Counted from the stretch's first letter, positions 10,555 through 23,671 are shown. The stretch: DNA of 64,000 bases from Nannobrachium achirus (GCA_963921795.1 OY997640.1:6087996-6151995), one strand, 5' to 3'. Notes: generated by a model from the letters alone, not told the origin. Made by a program: numbers and translations.

Positions 10555-11640
10555 TACTGAGTCAGACCATAGACTGTAAAATATATGGACAAAGCGAAGC
10601 CATTGGTTTCTATGCAGCGCAAATGACGCATTTTGGGTCCTTGGCATGGGTGTCGCCATCATAGATTGTAAAAGCACCAGAGGATGCTATTAGCTGCCAA
10701 CGGTCACGTGCAACCGCAGAGATACATGGGAGAATGTGGTCGGAGCCTCCCGAAATACAGCACACGAAGAAGAACACAGCCGGCTGGTATCAGTTTAGTT
10801 GGCCACGCCCCCGCAACTTTATCATACATTTTAACATAAATGGGACCTTATTTTCACAAAACGCATATCATCGTGATTGAAAGGCAATTTTTAACTAGCG
10901 ACAGGAACCATAAAGTATTTATGAAAATGTTAATTAAGGTTAGAAAACGAAAGGGGAAAATGCATGGGGTCCAATGGAGAACAATTCTTTTTGCGATCGG
11001 CCGGGGGGGGAAAACAGCGCAACTAGCGGCCAATCATAGGAAGTTTTAGTTCCGTATTGGAATCATTTTAAATCGGCGGAAATATGCCCCTAGGGCAAAC
11101 CCTTGCATTCACACACACAGTACATACAAGAGTAGAGTACATGTCTTTGGTTTCAGAAACTCCCTCGACATTGCAGCAGCAGGAACAACAACAACAAAAG
11201 AGATAATTACTGTACACTTTGAGGTGCTTTGAAAGTGCCGTGTACATTGTTCCTACTGTACTTCTAATTATATACCCTTCCAGTCAAACACAGCTCTCAT
11301 TCAATGTGTGTGAGAAGAAGCTGTGTCCAACCTTTTTATTGGTAGGGTACATATACAACAATTATGTGCACAGTTTATGTACTGTAGGCTTCTATTTACA
11401 AGGACAGGCATGGAGTGTTTGTTGCGACCGTCAGGTCGCAGTTACTATCAAAACCTCCACTGGCTGTCAGTCAGTCTGTGCTTCCGTCACGTCACGCTTT
11501 TCCCCTACTCATATCTCTGCAACATATGTGCAACATTGTTTTCCCATCCCTAGTGTCAATTGCCTCAGCTGTAATCCCGGGCACTGTGCTCCCTCTGCCA
11601 ACCTGGGGAGGGCCCCGAACTGAGCCCATGCTTCCTTCAG
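10555..11640. other. Repeat-derived or unassigned non-coding DNA
   Basis: Begins with the common word CCATAGACTGTAAAATATATGG. A block at 11420-11500 holds GCGACCGTCAGGTCGCAGTT, also found reversed at 45760-45790 and related to 63180-63260. No exon-like structure seen. Confidence 0.45.
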
Positions 11641-11699
11641 TGCATGAGGAGTGAGCAAGCCGCTTCTTATCACCTGACAGTTCCTTTCCCCTCCATCAA

Positions 11700-11905
11700 G
11701 CTCCCCAGCTTACGAGACACGGGGAGAACATATTGTACAAACTCCACACAGAAAGGCCCTTTCGCCAACCCCACTAGGGTGTGGGCGCTACTGACGCGGA
11801 GGAGAGAACGCGCCCCCCAGCGCCAACAGCGCCCCCCCCGCGGGAATCGAACCCAGGACCTTCTAGCTGTGGGGGCGACAGCACTACCGTGCCCCCCGAA
11901 ATACT
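11700..11905 (-). mobile_element. tRNA-derived SINE-like repeat, reverse orientation
   Basis: On the minus strand a B-box-like GGTTCGATTCCC follows CTAGAAGGTCCTGG. Downstream come GGCCTTTCTGTGTGGAGTTT and TTCTCCCCGTGTCTCG, a word order well known from teleost SINE-type repeats. The A-box region is degraded. Confidence 0.6.
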
Positions 11906-11984
11906 GACTATGAATATGAATGGAATACCAATGAACTACAGAGGCCAGGGGCGTCTCAGTTCTCGAGGGCAGTCTTCATAGGAC

Positions 11985-12361
11985 TAGGGCTGTCACAATT
12001 ATTACATAATCGTCTAAACGCAATTATTTGACATAATCGCGATTATTTTTCATAAACGTCATAATCAAAAATAGTGGAAATAGCAGATCTACAAGCTCAC
12101 AACGCGTCGCATCGCGACGCGTTGTGAGCTTGTAGATCAGCTATTTCCACAATCAATGTTCTTTCTTAAGTATAAAGTTGTCAAATATGTCAGTAATTTC
12201 TTTGTATATTTAGGTTAGGTGTCATATTATCTAACATGTGCAACTTTAAAGCCTTAAACCCAAACAGAAATGTAATTGTCAACGACAAAAACCCAATTAA
12301 ATCGTTATTCGCAATTAGTTGAGTGACAATTAATCGTCACGTCCTAATCGTGACAGCCCTA
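11985..12361. repeat. Family D hAT-like element with perfect 8-bp target duplication and PH hairpin
   Basis: TAGGGCTGTCACAATTATTA at the left, CGTGACAGCCCTA at the right. Identical CATAGGAC at 11977-11984 and 12362-12369. The hairpin at 12074-12150 has GTGGAAATAGC arms and the centre GCGTCGCATCGCGACGC. Confidence 0.93.
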
Positions 12362-12610
12362 CATAGGACGATCATGATGATGGCGATGCCAACCTCCCGT
12401 TTCAGCTCCCATCCGTCTTCGTCGCCGCAGCGCCACGCCTAATAGTCGACAAAAACCCAATTAAATCGTTATTCGCAATTATTTGAGTGACAATTAATCG
12501 TCACGTCCTAATCGTGACAGCCCTACATAGGACGATCATGATGATGGCGATGCCAACCTCCCGTTTCAGCTCCCATCCGTCTTTGTCGCCGCAGCGCCAC
12601 GCCTAATAGT
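12283..12610. repeat. Two-copy tandem duplication of about 164 bp across an element end
   Basis: Copy 1 (12283-12446) holds the end of the family D element, its target duplication and about 80 bp of flank. Copy 2 (12447-12610) repeats it with only a few differences (for example GCAATTAGTTGAG to GCAATTATTTGAG). It creates a second, solo family D end. Confidence 0.9.
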
Positions 12611-12810
12611 CTTCATTACAGCACGGCCAGATACATTTTCAACTTGTGCACAATAGTGGTCTTAGTATGAAAAGTCCTCTGACAAAGATTCACCGGATTA
12701 GGAAAAGCTTAGTAACAAAACCCCAGTGAAGACGTTGTAACAGTAACTACACACTCGAGGCGTGCAGTGGTTATTCGAGTATACTTGAATGAAAAGACGC
12801 TGGGTGTGTT

Positions 12811-12934
12811 GAAGTCTGATTTATACAGAGTTGCGTGCAGGTGTCACGCACTGAAAATAGCCGCTCTATAAGCTCACGATGGCTATTTTTGGTGTTTCAG
12901 TGCCGGCACGCAACTATGTATAAATCAGGCTTAA
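12811..12934. repeat. Foldback repeat with collapsed PH hairpin at its centre
   Basis: Outer arms AAGTCTGATTTATACAGAGT and TATGTATAAATCAGGCTT pair. The inner hairpin (12848-12900) is a degenerate PH copy keeping GAAAATAGCCGCTCTATAAG and GGCTATTTTTGG. Confidence 0.75.
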
Positions 12935-12966
12935 TGGTTACTTGTGTTCGGGATTCAAAGTTGAAG

Positions 12967-13486
12967 GGATATTTCACTTAAAAAAAAAAAAAAAATGTTG
13001 GTCATTTTATCGTCTAATCAGGCTTTTATGAACACCCTGAATAGTTTTTAATTTGCTTGATTCAATATTTAGGCCCTCCAGGCCCAGGGCCTCTCCCCAT
13101 GCACACCCATTGTAACTCACACTCCAATTTATCCATGAAAGATTAATTAAAAACACCCATTATTTTTTCTTTTGACTCATAATGCTCTCCTAATACGTGA
13201 GCACGCTGTTTTTTTTGACTACTTTTTTCATTCATTTTTAATAATTCTTTGGGAAAATGGAAAAAAAATACAATAAAAGAATAAATGAAAAAACACTATC
13301 GTGGTTAAAATGAAGTTTGAAGTTACAATGGGTGTGTATGGGGAGAAGCCTTGCAGGAGGAGGGCCTGGTAACATTTACATCAAATATCTAAATATTGAA
13401 TCAAGCAAATTAAAAACTGTTCAGGGTGTTCATAAAAGCCTGATTAGACGATAACATTACCAACTGTTTTTTTTTTTTTATTAAAA
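12967..13486. repeat. Large foldback element, arms about 150 bp
   Basis: The left arm (12967-13120) and right arm (13320-13486) are inverted copies sharing CGTCTAATCAGGCTTTTATG, TTGCTTGATTCAATATTTAG and CTCCCCATGCACACCCATTG with small differences. The A/T-rich spacer has no ORF. A poly-A/poly-T run sits at each outer end. Confidence 0.88.
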
Positions 13487-14673
<1,187 letters not shown>

Positions 14674-14904
14674 CCCCCCCCCCCTCCCCCCTCCCCTCCA
14701 GGTGAAGGTCATGGAGTGCTAGCAGCATGGAGGGGTGTGTGGTGAGAGCGTTCATGTGTTTGTCACTGCAGCGATTATCTTCTTTTGAATGGTTTCATAA
14801 CAAGTGCCCGAGTTAATCCATATGAATCCTGCTGAAATCTACAGTGTTGCTGTTTCATTCATTCATTGTGAAGCCGTGTGTGTACACACTTTTACAGTCT
14901 ATGG

Positions 14905-15413
14905 AAGGGGTCGGCACCCCAAAATGTTGAAAGAGCCATATTGGACCAAAGACACTAAAAACAAATCTGTCTGGAGCAGCAAAAAATTATAAAAGCCTTA
15001 TTATATCGTCGTTGTCGGGTGGAAACCTTGTATGTCCAAAACTTCGTTTTGTATTTATCATTTAAAAAATGAACTAAACTAGTGAAAACAGCCGATCTAC
15101 AAGCACACAACGCCTCGCGGTGCGAGGCGTTGTGTGCTTGTAGATCGGCTGTTTTCACAACTTTTGTGCGTCGGTCTTGTATGATGAAGCAGGGCTTTAC
15201 TTTGCGAGAAAGAAAAAACATACAAATTTGAAACTTGGAGATACAAGGTTTCTGCCCGACAGTGACGATAAAAAAATCGTTAAAACAAAAAAAATACATC
15301 TTTTCCCCCCATCTTTTTGCATTTTCATACATTTTTGAAAAAGCTCCAGGGAGCCTCTAGGGTGGCGCTAAAGAGCCGCATTCGGCTCTAGAGCCACGGG
15401 TTGTTGACCCCTG
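14905..15413. repeat. hAT-like element of the GGGGTCGGCACC type, with nested family A copy
   Basis: Ends AAGGGGTCGGCACCCC and GGGTTGTTGACCCCTG. Flanks GTCTATGG (14897-14904) and CTCTATGG (15414-15421) match at 7 of 8. The internal word AGAGCCGCATTCGGCTCT is a palindrome typical of this teleost repeat. Confidence 0.88.
15003..15270. repeat. Family A element nested in a hAT-like element, with PH hairpin
   Basis: ATATCGTCGTTGTCGGGTGG to CTGCCCGACAGTGACGATA, in opposite orientation to 9784-10052. Hairpin at 15082-15158. Confidence 0.88.
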
Positions 15414-15469
15414 CTCTATGGGTTGGTTCCTTTGACACATCACTGTGACATCACAGGTGATATCACAGG

Positions 15470-15950
15470 TGACATCACCTATGTAAAAGTCCATATATGG
15501 GTATTCCCCAGAATCCCTTTTATGCCCATATATGAAGATCCCTGATGTCATCGATATACATCACTGGCCAAATGGCCAAGACATGGCCCATATCTGTGTG
15601 GCTGGTTCAGATAGGGATCTCCATGTATGGGCATACAATATATTGTATGTTGTGATGTCATGGGAACCACTCTAACAGAATCCCTTTTATGCCCATACAT
15701 GGAGATCCCTGATGTCATCAATATTAAGCCCATATCTAACAGGACTTCATATGGGAATGCCCATATATGGAGGATGACAGCCCATATCTGTGCGTCTGAT
15801 TCAGACAGGGATCTCCATGTATGGGCATAAAAGGGATGTACTATATACAGTACATGGATCTCCATCCATATATGGGTAACTGGTCCGATATACATCACTG
15901 GCCAGATGGGCAAGAACTGGCTCATGTCACCCTGAGGCGTCTTACTAGTT
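15470..15950. repeat. Repeat block rich in CCATATATGG-type palindromes
   Basis: Several copies of CCATATATGGG and GGGATCTCCATGTATGGGC in both orientations, with TGATGTCATC words. It ends GTCACCCTGAGGCGTCTTACTAG, shared with the element ending at 32163, so this is a shortened copy of that repeat. Confidence 0.75.
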
Positions 15951-16197
15951 TAACTGCCCCTATGGAGTAAAATGTGATCTAGGCCAGCAGCCCTGCTGCA
16001 TAGTAAAACAGAGTTTAGTAGCAATTCCACACACAAATATCTGCAGCACAATTATTTCCACAGGGGGAAAAAAAAGAATGTAATGCTCAAATGACTCGCT
16101 GAATGTTTCTGGTTGGAATCTGTTAAAATGCTGCTTTGGCTAAAACGGATAGAGACAAAAAAAAAGGAGTGAGAAACGTTGGCAATATTGTTCAGAT

Positions 16198-16493
16198 TAG
16201 GGATGGGATGATATGAAAATATCATATCACGATTATTGTGACCAAGGAAATTGCGATAATCAAAATATCCCCAAGATCCATTATCCGGGGCGTAACGTTT
16301 GCCAAAAAATAGCAGATCTAAAAGCTCACAACGCGTCGTGTTGCGACGCGTTGTGAGCTTGTAGATCGGCTATTTTTTTTGGCAAAGACATTTGGTAGAG
16401 AGTGAAACAAAAGACTGTATTAAGTAAGTTATCGATAGGTCCTTTTTACCAATTATGCGATAACCGATAATAACGATTATCATCTCATCCCTA
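16198..16493. repeat. Family E hAT-like element with PH hairpin
   Basis: TAGGGATGGGATGATATGAA at the left and the inverted CATCTCATCCCTA at the right. Flanks GTTCAGAT and GTTTGGAT match at 6 of 8. The hairpin at 16298-16386 is symmetric out to TTTGCCAAAAAATAGC, a flank specific to this family. Confidence 0.85.
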
Positions 16494-16569
16494 GTTTGGA
16501 TGCACCAAAAAGGGTCCATTAATAACACCTGTAATATTAGGGAGAAAATAGTGTGCGAGTCTGAGAGAG

Positions 16570-16690
<121 letters not shown>

Positions 16691-16966
16691 GAGCGCACGT
16701 GTACATGCTGCTGACAAGCTAGGAACAGGACGTACCTGTGCATTCTGTACAGTAGCTGACAGAAGTGTTTGGCATGTTATTGTTAAATGTACTCCCCACA
16801 GCCTCTGGGGAACCATACCGTTTGTGTAATGTAAAAGGAGACGCTCAAACATGGACAACATTTAAAAAGAGGAAGCGATCAAAACACCTATATACTTTTG
16901 TGAGACGCAGTCTCTGATACAGTGGTGTCGTGTTGTGTGCGTCATGAGGTTTTGGTATCACAATGT

Positions 16967-17461
16967 CAGGGGCGTCACACCAAATTCTGGGCCCTTGGTA
17001 CAAGGATTCACTGCGGGCCCCCCCATGAATGTTAACTATTGAAAAACAGCAGATATACAAGCTCACAGCGCGGCACCGAGTGCCGCGCTGCGAGCTTGTA
17101 GATCTGCTATTTTTGAAGAATCGTGAAAATGTGTGCCAAGAAACCTATGTTTCCATGTCAGCGATGCTCAAACTTTTTCATGTGAAGGACCCCCCCATCT
17201 CAAAATATTTAGTTCCAGGGACCCCCCCAGAAGCAACATTTTTGTTACAAATGTTCACTAAAAAAAGACATATATTCAAAGATTTGCGCTCATTTTCACG
17301 ACTTTTCAAAAATAGCAGATCTACAAGCTCGCAGCGCGGCACTCGGTGCCGCGCTGTGAGCTTGTATATCTGCTATTTTTCAATAGCTAAAGTTACTAGG
17401 GCCCCTCCACCTTGGGCCCTAGTAACTCAGTCCCACTTTCCTACCCCTTGTGACGCCCCTG
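16967..17461. repeat. Complete family C element, two PH hairpins, perfect 8-bp target duplication
   Basis: CAGGGGCGTCACACC to TTGTGACGCCCCTG, flanked by CACAATGT at 16959-16966 and 17462-17469. Hairpins at 17040-17116 and 17306-17383 are inverted copies of each other (centres CACCGAGTG and CACTCGGTG), so each arm of the larger foldback carries its own hairpin. Confidence 0.95.
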
Positions 17462-17527
17462 CACAATGTATACGGTAAAATTGGGAATACTACACTTAAA
17501 GTCTCATCTCTTCGCTCTCTCGCCGTC

Positions 17528-17571
17528 GCACACACACACGCACGCACGCACACACACCACACACACACATG

Positions 17572-17602
<31 letters not shown>

Positions 17603-17925
17603 GCTTTCCCTAACTGAATCACACATTCTTTCCGAGCGCTATAGAGGAAAAGTAACTCCCCAAAGAGGCATGACTCCTTCCTTTTCACACCAACACAGGG
17701 ACGGACATGCTGTATATGAACGGAACGTGTGTGTACTGTACGTGTGTGAGCGTGCACATGTGTGATACACGTGTGCAAGTGGATGAACGTGGGAAGTGGC
17801 AGCGCCAGAGGAAAAGAGACGTGCAAGTGAAAGCAATGGAAACACGAGCGAGAGAGAGAGAGAGAGAGAGTGATGGGGGAAAGAGAGATAAAGGGAAGGA
17901 GCGGGAGAGAGAGAAAGAGTAAACG
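17528..17925. repeat. Simple-sequence block, CA then GA rich
   Basis: CA/CG tract at 17528-17600 and purine-rich GAGAGA at 17845-17925, with short non-repetitive sequence between. Confidence 0.7.
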
Positions 17926-18140
17926 ATGGACACAGAAGGCAGGAGGAGACTTCTTCTTACAACTGTGTACCTTAATGTCAATTTCACACTGTTCTTTAGT
18001 TCCGCTGTTTTTTTCTGGCGGTATTTGCTTTATTTATACAGAGAGTGGAGGGATAATCGAGGGCAGAGAGATGCAACACATACTCTAGCCAAACTGAGGC
18101 AACGTGGTCAACGCACCATCCAGCCTACAGTTGTTTAGAG

Positions 18141-18580
18141 CAGTGGCTCTCAACCTGTGGGTCGCTCGGGACCCCAGATAGGGACCCCCAGAGTGGTCCC
18201 CAGATGATTAACTTAATGTGCAACATTGTTTTCTCAAGTAAACAAACCAACATAAAGTTGAAGTGTATAGAGGGTATTTGCACATTTCTAAAGTGACAAT
18301 TTAAGGACTTTTTAATTTACCTCTTTTTAATTTACCTCTAAAATGACAAATTAAACATTGGACAAATTGTAATATTAAAGGCAGAAATTTTGAAAATATG
18401 TGTCAACATGCTCACAACGCCTTGTGTTGCGTTGTGAGCATGTAGATCAGCTATTTTCACAATAGGACTGTGTTATACAAAATGCAATGACTCAACTCTT
18501 AGTGCTCGTCAGGGTGGGGGGTCCCCAGTTAAAATATGATTATTTTGGGGGTCACGGACTGAAAAGGTTGAGAACCACTG
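18141..18580. repeat. Family F element with PH hairpin
   Basis: CAGTGGCTCTCAACCTGTGG to GGTTGAGAACCACTG. The hairpin at 18387-18463 carries the CATGCTCACAAC variant on both arms. Confidence 0.8.
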
Positions 18581-18924
18581 TTCTATGTGATACTCTATTC
18601 TCATCATTAAAATATATCCTGGATTGCAGCTTCAAGAGCGGGTACAAGACTTCTGAAAGCATTTGAGGCGAGGAATGCAGAATGCAGAATACTGAGCCGC
18701 AATGAGAATGATGCCACTATCATTATTTTAAAATTGGTAGAGAAACTGTGAGCTATTAACGATGCTTCACTGACTTGAACCAACATGTGAGAGAGAGAGA
18801 GAAGGAAAGGAATAGAATGAATACAAAAGAGAGCGGGTGCCAGGACTACAGGAATTGTATCAACGGCTTACTGTAGTGTAGATCAGTGTTTTTCAATCTT
18901 TTATGGACCGGGTACACATTATCG

Positions 18925-19220
18925 CGTATCATTATTTTATGCTTTAACTATTGAAAAATAGCAGATATACAAGCTCACAGCGCGGCACAGAGTGTCGCGC
19001 TGCCAGCTTGTAGATCTGCTATTTTTGAAAAATCGTGAAAATTTGAATTTTCAACCGATTCTTTTTTGAATCCTTCTGAGGTTTTTTGAAAAACCTACTG
19101 TATGTTTCTATGTCTATGGAGCTCAGTTAGTCTGTTCTTGAGATACTACTATGTCAGTGGTGCTCAAACTTTTTCATGTGAAGGACCCCCAAAATGATAT
19201 GTATTTGGCCACGGACAACT
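18925..19220. repeat. Family C fragment with PH hairpin
   Basis: Contains GCTTTAACTATTGAAAAATA and the hairpin at 18951-19029 with centre GGCACAGAGTGTCG, then CTTTTTCATGTGAAGGACCC. Confidence 0.75.
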
Positions 19221-19295
19221 ATGTATTTTAGCAGCAGAGCCTGTTTTGAAAAACAGCACCCATAAGAATAGATCTGTCAACATAAAAAAAAAAAA

Positions 19296-19470
19296 AAAAC
19301 TAAAACACAGATCCACAAGTTCCCACATGCATTGTGAGGTTGTAGATTAGCTATTTTTGAATTGCCCAAAAATAGTGTGTTGAAACGGTTTCCCGTTTTG
19401 CTTGTGACCCCCCCCCCCCCCCTGAAGGACCCCTAGGGGTCCCCGGACTCCACTTTGAGAACCAATGCTG
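19296..19470. repeat. Degenerate PH hairpin and element fragment
   Basis: ACAGATCCACAAGTTCCCAC and GTGAGGTTGTAGATTAGCTA keep only part of the palindrome. CCCCTAGGGGTCCCCGGACT and CACTTTGAGAACCAATGCTG mark the end of a family F/H-like repeat. Confidence 0.5.
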
Positions 19471-19719
19471 AAGATCAGCAAAGCCCTAAGAAAGACTGAA
19501 GATATATACATGAAGATAAAAAAACAAATGACATTCCACATTGGTTTTTGGCACTCCAATTTGACACACACTGCCCCCTGGTGATCAAATCATAAAACGA
19601 CACCAATAAACCTCAGCTCTGACCAGTTCAGCCAACACAACACATGTGGCTTCAGTTGGACGCAGTCACCTGGACTCTATACGTCATGTAACCTGAGTCA
19701 CTTCAAAGCAACGTGGCTG

Positions 19720-20045
19720 GCATTCTACTTCTTCCACTCACGGTCACGGAGAACTAGCATTGACTGTTATGGACACTTTTGTTTGGGTACTGTAATGTAT
19801 TGATAGTTGGGCTTAAGGATTGCTTTTTTTGTTCAAGTTGTCTGTTTCACGTTGAGCATTGACAGTTTTTTGAAATTTGATGTATATATATTATTCGTTC
19901 CCTTTCTTTGTTGTACCTTGTTCTTTACTGTACTCTTTTATTCTTTTCATACTTCTCTGTAACTGTAAATAACCTTATACTGCTGTGCTGCCTCTGGGCG
20001 ACTGATTTTCCCCCTTGGGATAATAAAGGTATCTATCTATCTAAC
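19720..20045 (+). mobile_element. Non-LTR retrotransposon 3' end with (ATCT)n tail
   Basis: CCCCCTTGGGATAATAAAGG followed by TATCTATCTATCTAAC is the familiar LINE tail. The 5' limit is not clear from the sequence; no ORF survives. Confidence 0.6.
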
Positions 20046-20169
20046 TACAAACCCACAACTAATCTCACACACACGGACATCAATGTTAGGTCTACAAATC
20101 TAACCCTAACTTCAGGACATGAATGAACCGGGAAAACATGTGATGGGGGGAAAAAAAATCCTCAATGAA

Positions 20170-20640
20170 GTTAACACTGGGATGCTGACTGACTACTGGA
20201 TTATTGCTACCAGGAATCCACTCGTCCTAGACAGTTTGCCCTCCTGGCCCCCAAACTGTGGAATAAACTCCCTGTCGCACTTAGAACTACAGACTCACTC
20301 CCTAGCTTCCGCCGTGGACTGAAGACTCACCTCTTCAGACTCCACCTAAACCCGTAGCACTACTGTAACACTCCCCCTTCCCTCAATGACCATATATGAC
20401 CATACATGAAGCTAGATAGCATTTATTTTAGGTTTTAGACGTTTTTTTTAATAATTAGGTGCGTGGTCTACCTATGTTACTGTTTTTCTAGATTGATATT
20501 CCTATGCATTTGTTATATTGCTATATTGTTGTTAATGTACTGACATATTATCTTGCACTTATTATAGTGATGTGTATTACCTGCTTATTGTAAGTTGCTT
20601 TGAGATTAAAAGCGTCTGCTAAATGCCTAAACTGTAAACT
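20170..20640 (+). mobile_element. L2-type LINE 3' end with reverse-transcriptase C-terminal remnant
   Basis: In one frame it reads like a LINE ORF end, for example FRRGLKTHLFRLHLNP then stop, after a frameshifted WNKLPVALRTTDSL. The tail TTGTAAGTTGCTTTGAGATT and AAAAGCGTCTGCTAAATG is the hallmark of teleost L2 elements and the SINEs that use them. Confidence 0.8.
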
Positions 20641-21147
20641 GAATACCTCATCACAGATGCAAGCGCACGTGCTCAAAGGCGGCCATTGATTTTGACCTGG
20701 CTCTACGGTCAAGTGCTGTCCGTTCTTAGTGTCTCAGTGAGAGCACAAGCAGGCGATTGTCGGGAACAGAATGTGACCTTTATATAAAGAGAGCTCTGGT
20801 TTTCCTACTGAAGACTTACACAGCTCTAGGCTCGTGCGCGAGCACGAGCGGGCGCACACACACAACAAACATATGCCAAACACGCGTAGCTGTGTGTTCC
20901 CGCAAACACGCATTTTCCGCTATGCAAATCATACACTGCGACTCGGTGATTACGGAGGGGTTGTGTTACACGCATGGATGTGTGCGTACAGTACACACAC
21001 ACACGTGTGCACACACACACACACACACACAGACAGAGAGAGGAGTTAAATTACGGGTGTCAGTGGACACTAGACGGGGACACCATGTTTAAGTGGGAGA
21101 CAACAATGTCTCATCAACGTCACTGTACAGTGTGTTCTACTGTCATG

Positions 21148-21289
<142 letters not shown>

Positions 21290-21569
21290 CAAAGGCAAAA
21301 ATGACAAAACGAGGATGCCACTTCTGTCTCCCTTACACAACACGACACGTATACTCTGCTTTACGCGCACACACATAAGCCCCTTTTCCACTGACATGGC
21401 CTAACACCACACCACACCGCCCACTTGTGCCAGGTTTTCCACAACAAGGACCTGGGTAGAGTGGTGTGAAAGTGGTACTAAACGTGGTACTAAAACGAAT
21501 CCAATCCAGAGTAGGTCTGAGCTAGGCCAAACAGGGCCAAACACTTCATAATGACTGATCACTCACTCC

Positions 21570-21725
21570 CGCCACTCCGACATGTCTCCTTTCCGACATG
21601 TCTCCATTCCGACACTAACCCTATCTCTAACCCTTACCCTAAACTTAACCCCTATGGAAGTGTCGCCACTCCGACAATAAGAAGTCAATTTCGGAGTGGC
21701 GACATGTCGGAATGGAGAGCGACAC
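21570..21725. repeat. Foldback repeat with telomere-like tract in the spacer
   Basis: TCCGACATGTCTCCATTCCG faces CGGAGTGGCGACATGTCGGA. Between them lies CTAACCCTATCTCTAACCCT and related CCCTAA-type sequence (about 21617-21655). Confidence 0.75.
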
Positions 21726-22337
21726 CCGTAATACATGATAATCGATTGTGTTATAACTACTATTACAATCTATAATAGTGTATTATAGGTATCATAGTAA
21801 CACATTAATACTTTATAGTGTATTATAATCATAGTGCATTATAATTAGAATAGTTGTAATACAAATTTGTATTGTATTATAATCACAGTTAAAAGGGTCA
21901 ATTTGTTTCTTACCGATGGGGTACTTTTGTGCAATGGAAAATGTAGATATTTTATGTGGTGTGGTGTATTGTTGTGTAGTGTGGTGTGGTGCTAGAGCTG
22001 CAGTCGAAAAGGGGCTATACACAGCAATGGCAACTGACAACGTGGTAAAATTCAGTGTGTTCGTGTATCTATTTCAAACTCGGAGTGTACACATGTTACA
22101 TTTGTAACACTCTCCAGAGTTAAAGGCACAGACTGTCTTGGGAATTCCCTGGGGGCAAAAAGGGAGGGAAGAAAAGAAGAGGAGACAGCGACACAATGAG
22201 GGGTGACAAGACTGCAGACAGGAAGAAAAGAATGAAGAGGGGACCTCATAATACAGTAAAACAGGTCACCCATATGTTCTGTGACATCCTGTCCTCAACC
22301 CCCCCGCACACACACCATCACTATTATAAATGTGTTC

Positions 22338-22338
<1 letters not shown>

Positions 22339-22382
<44 letters not shown>

Positions 22383-22402
22383 GAGGGAGAGAGAGAGAGA
22401 AC
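22339..22402. repeat. (GA)n microsatellite
   Basis: GA run with GGGA interruptions, followed by a near-perfect tandem duplication of GAGAGGAGAGAAAGGCAGC (22415-22475). Confidence 0.9.
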
Positions 22403-23223
22403 GCCATGGAAGAGAATGAGAGGAGAGAAAGGCAGCTTCCTCTTGTAATGAGAGGAGAGAAAGGCAGCTTCCTCTTGGTGCAACTTCTGCAGCCCAAAAT
22501 GACTCTCTGCGAAAAGAGAACTCAATTCCACCAGCTGCAAGAGCACACGCACGCGCGCACCACACACCACACGCGCGCGCACCACACATGCCTGTGCGTC
22601 AACAGCTTGCTCGCTGTGACAAAGTATAGCAAGCCCGACAGTGAGTGCGGTGTGCTCTGCTGAGAGAGAGAGAGAGAGAGAGAGAGTGTGTGTGTGTAGG
22701 AATGTGGAAGGCATTTTAACTCCCAGCTTTGCAGTGTCAGCCTGCTCATTTCCTGAGTCTGTTGTAGACGACGGACGTCTCGCTCTCTCTCATTGACGCT
22801 AAAAGCCGAGCGAGTGCATACACACGCGCACAGCACACACACACACACACACACACAGTGTATGTCTCAGGGTAAACAAGTTGCACATGTGTTTTGCGAC
22901 TGGCAGACTCAGAAGTGCAAAAAACTTCTAAGGGAATAGCAGTCCGGCGGCAGGCTAGAGCAACACCAGGACTGGTGGAGAGTAGAGACATGCGTTGAGG
23001 AAACCTCTTGTTTGTGAGCGTGTGTGTGTCTCCATACCTGCCATGTGCGTGCGTGTGCATGTGTGCTGTGCCCCCTCATTGTGTTTAACTCACCTTTCCC
23101 ACATTATCCATACATACAGTCAAAACAAGTATTCTTTTTAACCCTGAGACTGCTTTACCCCAAGAGTTTAAATGGACACTCTTGACTGTGCTGTGTACCG
23201 CATGTGTCCCATGTACTTTAGAG

Positions 23224-23403
23224 CAGTGTTTCTCAAACTTTCACATTTCAAGGTCTTCCCTTAACTCTGACAGTGGAACCAAATGGACCCTGACGGATCC
23301 ATTTGGTTCCAATAGTACACTGTCAGAGTTACAGACTTGTAAGGGTCAATTTAGACCTCCCAAAGGAACCCAGAGTCCCTGGAATCCACTTTGAGAAACA
23401 CTG
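23224..23403. repeat. Family G hAT-like element built around a palindrome
   Basis: CAGTGTTTCTCAAACTTTCA to TTTGAGAAACACTG, flanked by CTTTAGAG and CTGTAGAG (7 of 8). The centre AACCAAATGGACCCTGACGG pairs with GATCCATTTGGTT. Confidence 0.88.
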
Positions 23404-23436
23404 CTGTAGAGGAGAAACACAGAGAAGTTCACTCAC

Positions 23437-23671
23437 CCTGATTCTGGCTCTGTTTGGCTCTAGGTTCACCCCCTTCCTTCCCAGGCGCCGGGCCATCCGT
23501 CTGGGTACTCCTTGCGCCTGTCCCGGGGGTCCGCCGCCGCTCGCCGCACTCGGAGATGAGCAGCTCCTCCGTGTTGCCGCTCGCCCCAGAGGCTCCCTTG
23601 GAGGCTACTCCTTTGCCCTGCTGCTGCAGCTGGCCTGGCGTTGGAGGGCCCCAGCTTGGAGGAGAGACTTT
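23437..23671 (-). CDS. Internal coding exon 6 of the minus-strand gene (probable MTUS family)
   Basis: 78 codons plus one base: phase 0 after the acceptor CAGCTCTTCCTACAG, ending CAGG|GTGAGT in phase 1. The frame begins KVSPPSWGPPTPGQLQQQGK and runs through ASGNTEELLISECGERRR to AKQSQNQ. Only this frame of the three stays open to the donor, and only it fits the phases of both neighbouring exons. The composition is Gly/Ser/Gln/Lys-rich with no domain. An upstream AG (CCGCCCAG, adding four codons) is an alternative acceptor. Upstream in the intron, CpG-rich sequence contains in-frame-unlinked ATGs, so an internal promoter is possible. Confidence is slightly lower than for the other exons because the long flanking introns could hide further small exons. 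Confidence 0.72.
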
